Positions 1-7,436 of a stretch of DNA of 39,910 nt are shown here, piece by piece. The notes beneath the pieces were generated by a model. The model saw nothing but the letters and a program-made list of their open reading frames with translations, was not told the DNA's origin and made no database searches. Source of the DNA: Caldilineaceae bacterium (GTDB lineage Bacteria > Chloroflexota > Anaerolineae > Caldilineales > Caldilineaceae); assembly GCA_020433455.1 (NCBI GenBank), contig JAGRCP010000053.1, forward strand, positions 1 through 39,910, read 5' to 3'. The position numbers and the translations under genes were made by a program. Position 1 is the first letter of the stretch. The number at the start of each line of letters is the position of its first letter.

Positions 1-1748
1 CCCATGCCGAAGGCGATGGTGGCCACTACGACCCGGGTCTCATCGCGCATGAAGCGGTCCTGTACGCCGCTGCGATCGCTGATGCCCGCGTGGTAGGCTT
101 CCGCCCGCACGCCCGCATCCCGCAGGTGGTAGGCCAACGATTCCGCCTTGTGGCGGCTATTGACATAAACAATGCCGCTGCCTTCCGTTTCGGTCACAAA
201 CTTGAGCAGTGCGGTCAGCTTTTCCTCTTCGTTGTGAAAACGCAGGCCCGAAAGATGGAGATTGTCCCGGAAGATATCCAGCGCCAGCACGTGGGGGCGT
301 GCAGGCTGCCCCGCGGCCGGATCGTCGTCTGTGAGATCCGCCGCGCCGCTGCTGCTGATATATTCCACAATTTCGTCGCGTACCCGGGGCGGCGCGGTCG
401 CGGTCATGGCCAGCGCAGGAGGATTGCCTAACTCCGCCCGCGCTTCCTGAATGAAGAGATAGTCGGGTCGGAAGTCATGCCCCCATAAGCTGACGCAGTG
501 GGCCTCATCCACCACGAAGAGGTCCAGCCCCGCCCCGCGCAGGGCATAGAGAAATTCCCGCTGGCGCAGCCGTTCGGGCGCAGCGTAGATGAGCTTGTAA
601 TCGCCCGCGGCGATGCCGGCCATGCGTTCGCTCAATTCTTCGTCGCTCAGGGTGCTGTTGATAAAAGTGGCCTGCTTGCGGGCCGTGGCGGGCAAGCTTT
701 CTACCTGGTCTTTCATGAGCGCGATGAGAGGACTGATGACCAGGGTGGCCCGGGGATTGGTCAGCGCGGGCAGTTGATAGCAGACCGACTTGCCCGCGCC
801 CGTGGGCATGACGGTGAGAATAGATTCGCCGCGCAGGGCCGCGGCAATGGTTTCGGCCTGCCCTTCGCGTAGTTCCATGAAGCCGAAACGGCGTACCATC
901 TCCAGCTGGATATTGCGTTGCTCCTTGCGCTCCAACTTAATGGGCGTGCCGCCGCCCAGCGTGCGATAAAGCTCCTGGAGGGTCTCTTCGCTCATGGCCG
1001 TCTGGCCGGTGAAGGGGGTGAGGGCTTCGGTCAGGGCCCGGAGTTGCAGCGCGTGGCGGCGCTCCAGTTCTAATTGTGCGGCCTGCGCGCTTTGCTTCTG
1101 GCCGATAGACTCATGTAGTTTTTGCAGGCGTTGGAGTTCGGCTACGGTGATACCGGCCGGAACGCCCGCGCCCAGCCGCGCGGAAAATTCTTCGATCAGG
1201 TCCTTGCGTCCGGCCGCTACGGCCAGTTCCGCCACGGCAAGCGTCGCATCCAGATCGTTGGGACGCTCCGTCAGGTACGCCTGCAGACGCGCTATCGCGT
1301 CGTCAAAGCGGCCCTGCGCCGCCAGGATGCGGGCGGCCGCGATAACGGCCGCGGGGTTGCGCGGATGCGCCGCGCTGACATCCTGCGCTACGTCCCAGGC
1401 CGCCTCTCCATGGCCCGCGGCCAGAAGCGACAGGGCCTCCATAGCCTGGCTTTGAATGGTGGCGCTGCGGCGCTGCCGGCGTTCGATGGTTTCCAGCGCA
1501 TCCTGCGCGTCGCCGTTATTCAGTTGGGCGCGGGCCTGATCGTCCAGCAGGCTCAGCAGGGGACCGTGGGCTTCGCGTAATGCGGTCGTCAGGGCGAGCA
1601 TGTCCGCGGGTGCGCCCCAATCCCGGGTGAAGACGAGCAGCATGTCGCGCAGTTCGGGCGGCAGGGCGCCGATGCTCTCCCGAGATAGCTGGAGCGAATC
1701 CAATAGCGCGGATTGGAGAGGCGAAGTTGTGGAATGAGCTGATGGCAT
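1..1748 (-). CDS. recQ: RecQ-family ATP-dependent DNA helicase (3' end beyond left edge)
   Basis: ATP-dependent 3'-5' DNA helicase of superfamily 2, acting in recombination and repair. I translated it from the ATG at 1746-1748; about 582 residues lie in the window and the C-terminus is cut off at base 1. Residues 1 to about 230 are an Ala/Leu-rich helical region with TPR-like pairs of helices, absent from standard RecQ. The helicase core follows: motif 0 (ELREGQ), Walker A TGAGKS near residue 316 (plus 786-803), DEAH at about 413-416 (plus 499-510), and motif III TATAPP. The aromatic-rich loop after DEAH reads CVSLWGHDFRPDY, where RecQ usually has CVSQWGHDFRP. The RQC and HRDC regions cannot be judged. 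The gene is divergent from the DUF937 gene and shows no strong Shine-Dalgarno. Confidence 0.93.
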   Translation of the reverse strand, partial: MPSAHSTTSPLQSALLDSLQLSRESIGALPPELRDMLLVFTRDWGAPADMLALTTALREAHGPLLSLLDDQARAQLNNGDAQDALETIERRQRRSATIQSQAMEALSLLAAGHGEAAWDVAQDVSAAHPRNPAAVIAAARILAAQGRFDDAIARLQAYLTERPNDLDATLAVAELAVAAGRKDLIEEFSARLGAGVPAGITVAELQRLQKLHESIGQKQSAQAAQLELERRHALQLRALTEALTPFTGQTAMSEETLQELYRTLGGGTPIKLERKEQRNIQLEMVRRFGFMELREGQAETIAAALRGESILTVMPTGAGKSVCYQLPALTNPRATLVISPLIALMKDQVESLPATARKQATFINSTLSDEELSERMAGIAAGDYKLIYAAPERLRQREFLYALRGAGLDLFVVDEAHCVSLWGHDFRPDYLFIQEARAELGNPPALAMTATAPPRVRDEIVEYISSSGAADLTDDDPAAGQPARPHVLALDIFRDNLHLSGLRFHNEEEKLTALLKFVTETEGSGIVYVNSRHKAESLAYHLRDAGVRAEAYHAGISDRSGVQDRFMRDETRVVVATIAFGM

Positions 1749-2036
1749 AATTATCGGGTAAAAAATGACAGGGTTGGCGGAAATGTTGACGGAAACAGCG
1801 TATGGGTAGACGATACATGCAAGCTGACGGCTTTGTCAATCAACGGCCTCCCTGAGAAATTTTGCTTTCCTGTGGTTGTTGTAACATATGCCGTAATACT
1901 TGTGCGCTACACTGTTGTCGGCGAGGAAGAAGCCCCGTCCTTTCAGATAAGGCCCCCCACTTGCTCGCCGCTGCGACAGTTGATGACCGTTGCAATCCGT
2001 TTCCATTTTCTTGTAGTAAAGGTCCCAGGAGAAAAC

Positions 2037-2624
2037 ATGAACTTAACCAATTTGATTACCCAGCAGTTCAGCGACCAGGCCGTCACCCTGATCGCTAATA
2101 AGCTAGGCGTTGATGAAAAAACGGCCAAACGAGCCGCCGCTGCAGCCCTCCCCTTGCTTATGGGGGCGCTTGCCCGCAATGCCCAGTCTCCCCAGGGGGC
2201 GCGTTCTTTATACGATGCGCTGGCCCAGGATCATAACGGCAGCATTCTTTCCAATGTAACCGACGCCTTGTCCAGCCAGAGCACGCTGCAGGACGGCGAC
2301 AAAATTCTCAATCACGTTTTTGGTACGGAGCGCGCCCAGGTCGATAAGGGCGTGAGCCAGATGAGCGGCCTGAGCGCCCAATCGTCGGACCAGCTTATGT
2401 CCATGCTGGCGCCCATCGCCATGGGCGTGCTGGGCCAACAGCAGCAGCAAAACGGCCTCAACGTGCAGGATTTGACGAGCATGCTGAGCCAGGAACAGGA
2501 TCAGATTATGGCCGGCGATTTCAACATTGCCAGCTTTTTGGATATGGACGGCGACGGCCAGATTTCTGATGACGTTGCGAGTTTGGGCGGGAAGCTGCTC
2601 AAATCTTTCTTTGGTCGTCGGTAA
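2037..2624 (+). CDS. DUF937 (YidB-like) protein with EF-hand-like C-terminal loop
   Basis: Protein of 195 residues with no defined biochemical function. Residues 1 to about 150 match the DUF937 pattern: a helical N-terminus with LANKLGVDEKTAKRAAAAALPLLMGALA-type spacing, followed by Gln/Ser-rich segments. Near residue 170 there is DMDGDGQISDD, which has the DxDxDG spacing of an EF-hand or dockerin calcium loop, then a C-terminal amphipathic helix (GGKLLKSFFG). I chose the ATG at 2037 because AGGAG sits about 5 bases upstream; the frame is open back to 1833, but that part looks non-coding. No signal peptide or membrane segment is seen. A strong terminator follows at 2641-2674, so it is probably a single-gene unit. 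Family call fairly sure, role unknown. Confidence 0.85.
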   Translation: MNLTNLITQQFSDQAVTLIANKLGVDEKTAKRAAAAALPLLMGALARNAQSPQGARSLYDALAQDHNGSILSNVTDALSSQSTLQDGDKILNHVFGTERAQVDKGVSQMSGLSAQSSDQLMSMLAPIAMGVLGQQQQQNGLNVQDLTSMLSQEQDQIMAGDFNIASFLDMDGDGQISDDVASLGGKLLKSFFGRR

Positions 2625-2640
2625 CCATCGCGGCTAAAAG

Positions 2641-2674
2641 AAGCAACCCTTCCCCCGGGGGAAGGGTTGCTTTT
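2641..2674 (+). terminator. Intrinsic terminator after DUF937 gene
   Basis: Perfect 32-bp palindrome, AAGCAACCCTTCCCCC followed by its exact reverse complement, ending in TTTT and 16 bases past the DUF937 stop. This is an extremely stable GC-rich stem followed by a U tract on the plus strand. Confidence 0.92.
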
Positions 2675-2771
2675 ATGTAAGATTTTTGGGCGCGTTGACG
2701 CAAAGCGTCTGTTTTTATCAGGATTCAAACTATCCAATCACTCAATCAAGCAAAGACTAGGAACCCGAATT

Positions 2772-3149
2772 ATGCTGAAAGAATTTAGAGAGTTTATTAA
2801 CCGCGGTAACGTTATGGACCTGGCGGTTGCCGTAGTCCTGGGCGCCGCCTTTACGGCGATTGTCACCTCGTTGGTGGATGATATCATCATGCCCATTATC
2901 GGTATTATTCTGGGCGGTATTGACTTTACCGGTCTGGCAATTCAGGTGGGTAACGCCACGTTGACCTATGGCAACTTCATTCAGGCCATTATCAACTTCT
3001 TGCTCGTCGCCTTTGTCGTCTTCCTCATCGTACGTGCCGTCAACCGCGTATCGGGACACAAAGAGGAAGAGGCGGCGCCGGCCGGCCCCACGCCCGAGGA
3101 AGAGCTGCTGACCGAAATCCGCGATATTCTGCGCGCCCAAAACAGCTAA
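2772..3149 (+). CDS. mscL: Large-conductance mechanosensitive channel MscL
   Basis: Pentameric inner-membrane channel that opens under membrane tension to release solutes during hypo-osmotic shock. The 125-residue product has the family's usual length and layout: the amphipathic N-terminus [21 protein letters not shown]1 with [21 protein letters not shown], a short periplasmic loop, TM2 ([23 protein letters not shown]), and a charged C-terminal helix rich in Glu (EEEAAPAG then [11 protein letters not shown]). I placed the start at ATG 2772, where the conserved N-terminus begins; AGGA lies about 10 bases upstream. The frame is open from 2667, but that overlaps the preceding terminator. A terminator follows at 3184-3223. 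Confidence 0.98.
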   Translation: MLKEFREFINRGNVMDLAVAVVLGAAFTAIVTSLVDDIIMPIIGIILGGIDFTGLAIQVGNATLTYGNFIQAIINFLLVAFVVFLIVRAVNRVSGHKEEEAAPAGPTPEEELLTEIRDILRAQNS

Positions 3150-3183
3150 AGAAGCTCTTTCCTCATAAAAGACCGCGTAATCA

Positions 3184-3223
3184 AAAAAAGCGGGCTTCGG
3201 TTAAATCCGAGGCCCGCTTTTTT
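3184..3223. terminator. Bidirectional intrinsic terminator
   Basis: Stem of 11 pairs (GCGGGCTTCGG with CCGAGGCCCGC, one G-T pair), flanked by AAAAAA on the left and TTTTTT on the right, with loop TTAAAT. Runs on both sides let it end mscL on plus and the convergent oxidoreductase (stop at 3254) on minus. Confidence 0.95.
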
Positions 3224-3253
3224 GATGGATATCGCGATTCCCCCATCCACCCT

Positions 3254-4258
3254 TCAGCCTAATCGGACGGTTTCTCCGCTGCGCGCCGATGCATACAGCG
3301 CCAGGACGGAGCGCAGAAATTCCCGGCTCAGACTCAGGGGCACGATGGGCTCCTCTCCGTCAAGCACGCAGGCTTCCATGGCCGCGACCTCGTAAACGTA
3401 AGGCGATATGCCGTCAAAGACAAGGGTTTCGGTCTGTCCGGACAGGTCCGTCACGGTGATGTGGCTGGGCTTGCCCTGCTCGCCGGGCTTCCACGGCTCG
3501 GGCGCGTGGATGATGCCGGCGTCGCCTACAAAGTAAGCTCCTTCGCGGAAGGGCGTTCGGAAGCCGGATGAAATTTGTGCGGTAGGGCCGTCTGCGAAGC
3601 ATAACTGCCCCATCATGCCTACTTCCACATCATTTTCCGCCGTCACCTGCTGCGCCCAGACTTCGGCCGGGGCCCGCCCGCCGCTCATGACGATGGCCAG
3701 GCTGTTGGGATAGACGCCCACATCCCACAGTGAACCGCCGCCCAAAGCCGGCTGGAGCCGAATATTGTCGGCATTCCTGGCCGGCAGGTGAAAGTTAAAC
3801 CACGAGTTGATGAGCTGCAAGGTCCCGATCCGCCCTTCGTCGATCAGGCGCTTGACGGCCCGGGTTTGGGGATGGTGCAGATACATGAACGCTTCAAAAA
3901 TGGTTACGTCGTTTTGGCCCGCCGCAGCCTCCACCCGATCCAGTTCGTCCAACGTCAGGGTGAGGGGCTTTTCGCACAGGACGTGCTTGCCCGCCTGGGC
4001 CGCCTTAATACTCCATTCCGCGTGGAAGGTGTTGGGCAGGGGATTGTAGATGACGTCGATTTCGGGATCGGCCAGAAGCGCTTCGTAACTGGCGTATGCC
4101 CGGGGAATGCCCCACTCATCCGCATACGCCTGGCCGCGTGCTCCATCACGACTGGCGACCGCGGCCAATTCGCTGCGTTCCGCATCGCGGATGGGTTGAA
4201 TCAGGGCGCGGTTGATATTGGCTGTCGATAAAAGCGCCCAGCGTAGCGTCTTGGTCAA
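3254..4258 (-). CDS. Gfo/Idh/MocA-family NAD(P)-dependent oxidoreductase
   Basis: Predicted soluble sugar or polyol dehydrogenase of the Gfo/Idh/MocA family; the substrate is not readable. The product is 334 residues when started at TTG 4258. I chose that start because AAAGGAG lies 7 bases before it and MTKTLRWALLSTANI is the natural start of the Rossmann strand; the 54 upstream in-frame codons look non-coding. The dinucleotide-binding loop is the glycine-poor LLSTANIN variant. The family signature EKPLTLTLDEL gives Glu96-Lys97-Pro98, and GSLWDVGVYPNSLA carries the conserved Asp-Val-Gly-x-Tyr region. It is convergent with mscL and divergent from the peptide-type ABC operon. A GCACAA/TTGTGC palindrome lies upstream at 4390-4405. 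Confidence 0.92.
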   Translation of the reverse strand: MTKTLRWALLSTANINRALIQPIRDAERSELAAVASRDGARGQAYADEWGIPRAYASYEALLADPEIDVIYNPLPNTFHAEWSIKAAQAGKHVLCEKPLTLTLDELDRVEAAAGQNDVTIFEAFMYLHHPQTRAVKRLIDEGRIGTLQLINSWFNFHLPARNADNIRLQPALGGGSLWDVGVYPNSLAIVMSGGRAPAEVWAQQVTAENDVEVGMMGQLCFADGPTAQISSGFRTPFREGAYFVGDAGIIHAPEPWKPGEQGKPSHITVTDLSGQTETLVFDGISPYVYEVAAMEACVLDGEEPIVPLSLSREFLRSVLALYASARSGETVRLG

Positions 4259-4519
4259 GAGGAGCTCCTTTGGCTGTTTTATAGCTGCTGTTGGTGTAGG
4301 CGTGGTTGCAGATGTTGTATGCGACTGTATCCTATCATCTTTCATCACGACCCGGCAACCGGATGGGATAGGCCGTGGTGCGTATGGTCGCACAACAATT
4401 TGTGCTGTTTGACAGAGCAAAAAGCGCCGTGCTAGACTGCGGTTGTCCTCGATTATTAACTTTCACCTGATGGATACCATCCATTCCCCGATAGACCCGC
4501 TTGGCCGCTATCCTTGCTT

Positions 4520-4548
4520 TTGACAGTCTTAATCTCTTGGCATAATGC
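4520..4548 (+). promoter_or_regulatory. Sigma-70-type promoter for peptide-type ABC operon
   Basis: Perfect -35 box TTGACA (4520-4525), 17-base spacer, and -10 box TAATGC (4543-4548), 45 bases ahead of the ATG at 4593 and oriented toward it. Confidence 0.75.
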
Positions 4549-4551
4549 CAA
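4537..4551. promoter_or_regulatory. Operator-like palindrome over the -10 box
   Basis: TTGGCATAATGCCAA has 7-bp perfect arms around a central A and covers the -10 hexamer. A dimeric repressor bound here would block the promoter. I cannot assign the binding protein; no dedicated regulator gene is next to it. Confidence 0.55.
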
Positions 4552-4592
4552 ATTATCGCTATGTATATTCGTTAGCCAACAAGGAGGAATGC

Positions 4593-6266
4593 ATGAAGAA
4601 CGAGAAACAACGCAAAACGCTTGGCGCCACCCAGCTTGATCGGCGTCAGTTCATGCGCCTGACCGTCATGGGCGCAGGCGCGACCGCACTGCTGGCCGCA
4701 TGCGCTGTCCCCACCGAAACGCCTGCCGGCGGTGATACCGGCGCCGCGGCGTCCGGCGCCGGCGAAGCCGCGGCCGGCGGCGGGACCATGGTCTGGCTGG
4801 GCCATCAGGAAGTGGCCAGCCTCAGCCCCGACGATGACGGCCCTGACATCCAATACGTGATGATTCGCAACATCCACAGTCCGGTCGTCTACTACAATGA
4901 GTTCAACGAGCCTGAAGCCGTGTTGGCCGACTCATACGAAGTTGCGGATGACGGTTTGACCTACACCTTCAACCTCAAGCAGGGCGTCCTCTTCCATGAC
5001 GGCAAAGAGCTGACTTCCGCCGATGTGAAGTACACGTGGGACTACTACCGCAATCCTGATAACGCGGCCGTAAGCGTCGGCGACTTTGAGGGCGTGGACA
5101 GCATCGATACGCCGGATGACTACACCGTCGTGGTCAATATGAGTTCCGTAAATGCTGCGTCTCTGGCCAACTGGGCCGAGTTCTGCATCGTTCAGTCCGA
5201 ATACCACGCCGAGATCGGCGAAGACGCGTACAAGGCCGCGCCCATCGGCACCGGCCCCTATAAGCTCAAGGAATGGCGTGCGGCTGAGTTTACCGAACTG
5301 GAAGCCTTTGATGACTACTTCATGGGCCGTCCCAGCATTGACGTCGTTCGCCTGGACGTGGTGCCCGAGGATTCGGTACGCATGATCGCCCTCCAGACCG
5401 GCGATGCGGACTCTTCCGCCTGGCCGCTGCTGGTGGAAGACAGCCTGACCCTCATGGATGACCCCAACTTCACCGTATACAGTACGCCGGGCAATTCCAT
5501 CAAGCACTTCCCCCTCAACAATACCTTGCCCCAGCTGTCGGACAAGATGGTGCGCAAGGCCTTGCTTCACGCCCTGGATCGCCAGCGCATCATCGATGAT
5601 CTGTGGTCGGGTACGGCTCAGGTTGCCCACTCCAATATTTCGCCTTCCAGCTACTACTACCGGGACGATCTGCCCCAGTATGAGTATGATCCGGAAAAGG
5701 CGGCCGCCATGCTGGACGAGGCCGGCTGGACCGCGGGCGATGACGGCATCCGGGAAAAGGACGGCCAGAAGCTTTCTTTCACCTGCACCACCATCACCGG
5801 CGATCAGGCCCGCCGCCCCATTGCGGAGCTGGTCCAGTTGATGCTCTCGGAAGTGGGTGTGGATATGCAGTTGGCCGAAGCGCCCGTCGCCTCCATCCTG
5901 GAGGGCATGCGCGCCGGCACCATGGACGCGTCGCTCTTTAACTGGACCTATTGCACCAACGCCGTGGAGCCGGATCCCTTCTCCACCCTCCATTCCGATG
6001 GCGGCAATAATTTCTGCAACTTCAAGAATGATCGGATGGATGAGCTGATCGAGCAGGGCCTGCAGATCGTTGATCCGGCTGAACGCAAGCCTCTCTATGA
6101 TGAGTTGCAGGCGATTTTTGTGGATGAGGTTCCCTGCCTTTTCCTCCAGTTCGACAATTGGCTGATTCCCTTTAGCAATCGCATTCAGGGCTTGCCGGTA
6201 GACCCCACGGCTTCTACCTCGTACTATATGCGGGCGAGCACCTGGACGCTCAGCGGCAACGGATAA
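4593..6266 (+). CDS. Peptide/nickel-type ABC substrate-binding lipoprotein (SBP_bac_5)
   Basis: Extracytoplasmic binding protein of a peptide-type ABC importer, 557 residues. It starts at ATG 4593 behind AAGGAGG. The N-terminus combines a twin-arginine motif (DRRQFMRL, residues 16-23), a hydrophobic stretch, and a lipobox LAAC with Cys37, so it looks like a Tat-exported lipoprotein. After a Gly/Ala-rich linker the family body is clear: YTFNLKQGVLFHDGKELTSADVKYTWD near residue 125, and IGTGPYKL near 220. The two permease genes follow, but no ATPase. With the downstream D-amino-acid-deacylase-like enzyme the ligand may be an N-acylated amino acid or short peptide; that is inference. Confidence 0.95.
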   Translation: MKNEKQRKTLGATQLDRRQFMRLTVMGAGATALLAACAVPTETPAGGDTGAAASGAGEAAAGGGTMVWLGHQEVASLSPDDDGPDIQYVMIRNIHSPVVYYNEFNEPEAVLADSYEVADDGLTYTFNLKQGVLFHDGKELTSADVKYTWDYYRNPDNAAVSVGDFEGVDSIDTPDDYTVVVNMSSVNAASLANWAEFCIVQSEYHAEIGEDAYKAAPIGTGPYKLKEWRAAEFTELEAFDDYFMGRPSIDVVRLDVVPEDSVRMIALQTGDADSSAWPLLVEDSLTLMDDPNFTVYSTPGNSIKHFPLNNTLPQLSDKMVRKALLHALDRQRIIDDLWSGTAQVAHSNISPSSYYYRDDLPQYEYDPEKAAAMLDEAGWTAGDDGIREKDGQKLSFTCTTITGDQARRPIAELVQLMLSEVGVDMQLAEAPVASILEGMRAGTMDASLFNWTYCTNAVEPDPFSTLHSDGGNNFCNFKNDRMDELIEQGLQIVDPAERKPLYDELQAIFVDEVPCLFLQFDNWLIPFSNRIQGLPVDPTASTSYYMRASTWTLSGNG

Positions 6267-6405
6267 AGCAATGAGGAATACGTAATGAGTAATGAGTAAT
6301 GAGTAATGAGTAATGAGTAATTGGGTATCGCCGTGGAGTTGGTTGCAGGGGATATCTCGCAACCGACTCCACAGCGCCCAATTCCTCATCACGTATTCCT
6401 CAATT
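6267..6405. repeat. Heptamer tandem repeat inside a long imperfect hairpin element
   Basis: After the binding-protein stop there are five exact tandem copies of AATGAGT (6284-6318). The block is enclosed by an inverted repeat, TGAGGAATACGT at about 6271-6283 and ACGTATTCCTCA at about 6391-6402. Inside lies a 14-bp stem, GTGGAGTTGGTTGC (6333-6346) with GCAACCGACTCCAC (6359-6372), one G-T pair. The whole can fold as a long hairpin with a short loop. It resembles short tandem heptamer repeats described in other bacteria. It may be a small non-autonomous element or an mRNA-processing structure between binding protein and permeases. Confidence 0.7.
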
Positions 6406-6491
6406 ATGCGTCACCTCCCTGGGGATCCGGTTTATGTGGCGGGCCGGACTCCTCATTTTTTTCTATACAAAACGAACAAAGCGAGCGGTGA
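6404..6491 (+). pseudogene. Possible remnant of a DppB-type permease N-terminus
   Basis: Read in the frame that starts ATTATGCGTCACCTC, this gives IMRHLPGDPVYVAG. The intact permease that begins at 6492 has IIMRMMPGDPVYLLFG just after its first membrane helix. The codons differ mostly at third positions (GGGGATCCGGTTTAT against GGCGATCCGGTCTAT), which suggests an old, truncated duplicate. The match is short, so a chance resemblance or a recombination by-product is possible. Confidence 0.4.
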
Positions 6492-7424
6492 ATGGGGCGT
6501 TATATCTTTGTGCGGGTGATGCAGGGCATCGTCGTCATCTTCCTCATCAGCGTACTCACCTTCATTATCATGCGCATGATGCCGGGCGATCCGGTCTATC
6601 TGCTTTTTGGCGAGGGCAAGGTGCGCATTACCGAGGAGCAGATGCAGGCCATCCGCGCCCGCTGGGGACTGGACCAGCCCTACTATGTCCAGTACATGGT
6701 GTGGGCGCGCAACATGCTCACGGGTGATTTCGGCGACTCCCTCATCCGCACCGGCACGCCGGTACGCCAGATGATCTTCGAGGCCATCCCCGTGACGTTG
6801 ACCCTCAACTTATACGCCATGCTGCTGGCTCTCTCCATCTCCATTCCCTTGGGCATCTGGGCGGGCATGCGGCGTAATTCCTTCGTCGATTATTTCGCCT
6901 CTATCGTTTCAGCCATGGGCATCGCTACGCCCAATTTCTGGCTCGGCTTGATGCTCATCGTGATCTTTTCCCTGGTGTTGGGCCTGCTGCCGCCCTTTGG
7001 ACTGCGTTCGTGGCAGGGCTATATCCTGCCGGTGATTGTGTTGGCCGCTGAGCAGATGGCCGTAGTCACCCGGGTGATGCGCAGCTCGACCGTAGAGGTT
7101 CTCAATGAGGATTACGTGCGGACCGCCCGGGCCAAGGGGCTTACCGAACGGACGGTTATCATCCGCCATGCGGTGCGCAACGCGCTCCTGCCCGTGGTAA
7201 CGGTTATCGGCTTCAACATCGCCTTTATCCTCAGCGGCACCATTGTGGTAGAGACCGTCTTCGCCCTGCCGGGCATCGGTCGCCTCTTCACCGACTCGGT
7301 TTTTCGGCTCGACTATCAGGTCGTCCAGTCGCTCTTTGTGCTGTTGGCGGCCCTGGTCGTTGTCGTCAACTTGCTCACGGACCTGCTCTATGCCCTCATC
7401 GATCCGCGCATCCGCTTCGACTAA
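6492..7424 (+). CDS. Peptide-type ABC permease, DppB-like
   Basis: First inner-membrane subunit of a peptide/nickel-type importer, 310 residues, about six membrane helices. The N-terminus MGRYIFVRVMQGIVVIFLISVLTFIIMRMMPGDP is the DppB-type first helix ending in the PGDP motif. The cytoplasmic EAA loop that contacts the ATPase is DYVRTARAKGLTERTVIIRHAVRNALLP near residues 203-230. The C-terminus has the usual LLTDLLYALIDPRIRFD. The start ATG follows a weak GAGCGGTGA. It lies 225 bases after the binding-protein gene, separated by the hairpin repeat element, and 12 bases before its partner permease. Confidence 0.96.
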   Translation: MGRYIFVRVMQGIVVIFLISVLTFIIMRMMPGDPVYLLFGEGKVRITEEQMQAIRARWGLDQPYYVQYMVWARNMLTGDFGDSLIRTGTPVRQMIFEAIPVTLTLNLYAMLLALSISIPLGIWAGMRRNSFVDYFASIVSAMGIATPNFWLGLMLIVIFSLVLGLLPPFGLRSWQGYILPVIVLAAEQMAVVTRVMRSSTVEVLNEDYVRTARAKGLTERTVIIRHAVRNALLPVVTVIGFNIAFILSGTIVVETVFALPGIGRLFTDSVFRLDYQVVQSLFVLLAALVVVVNLLTDLLYALIDPRIRFD

Positions 7425-7436
7425 AGTTCAATCCAT

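Larger units (their letters stand above)
4259..4592. other. Divergent intergenic region with promoter and operator-like palindromes
   Basis: Non-coding stretch of 334 bases between the divergent oxidoreductase and ABC binding-protein genes. It holds an inverted repeat GCACAA-N4-TTGTGC at 4390-4405, a second possible plus promoter (TTGACA 4409-4414, 18-base spacer, TAGACT), and the strong plus promoter and palindrome annotated separately at 4520-4551. I did not find a convincing minus promoter. Confidence 0.6.

Noticed and set aside
1516-1839. Minus-strand 107-codon frame at the start of the RecQ gene
   Set aside because: It overlaps the RecQ N-terminus in another frame and has a low-complexity Arg/Pro/Ala composition; the RecQ frame continues unbroken into the helicase motifs.
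6284-6318. CRISPR-like direct repeats
   Set aside because: The units are 7 bases with no spacers and no cas genes nearby; this is a simple tandem repeat.
4932-6392. Minus-strand open frame of 486 codons opposite the peptide-binding protein
   Set aside because: Shadow of a well-supported gene. Its N-terminal repeat LLITHYS comes only from translating the heptamer repeat.
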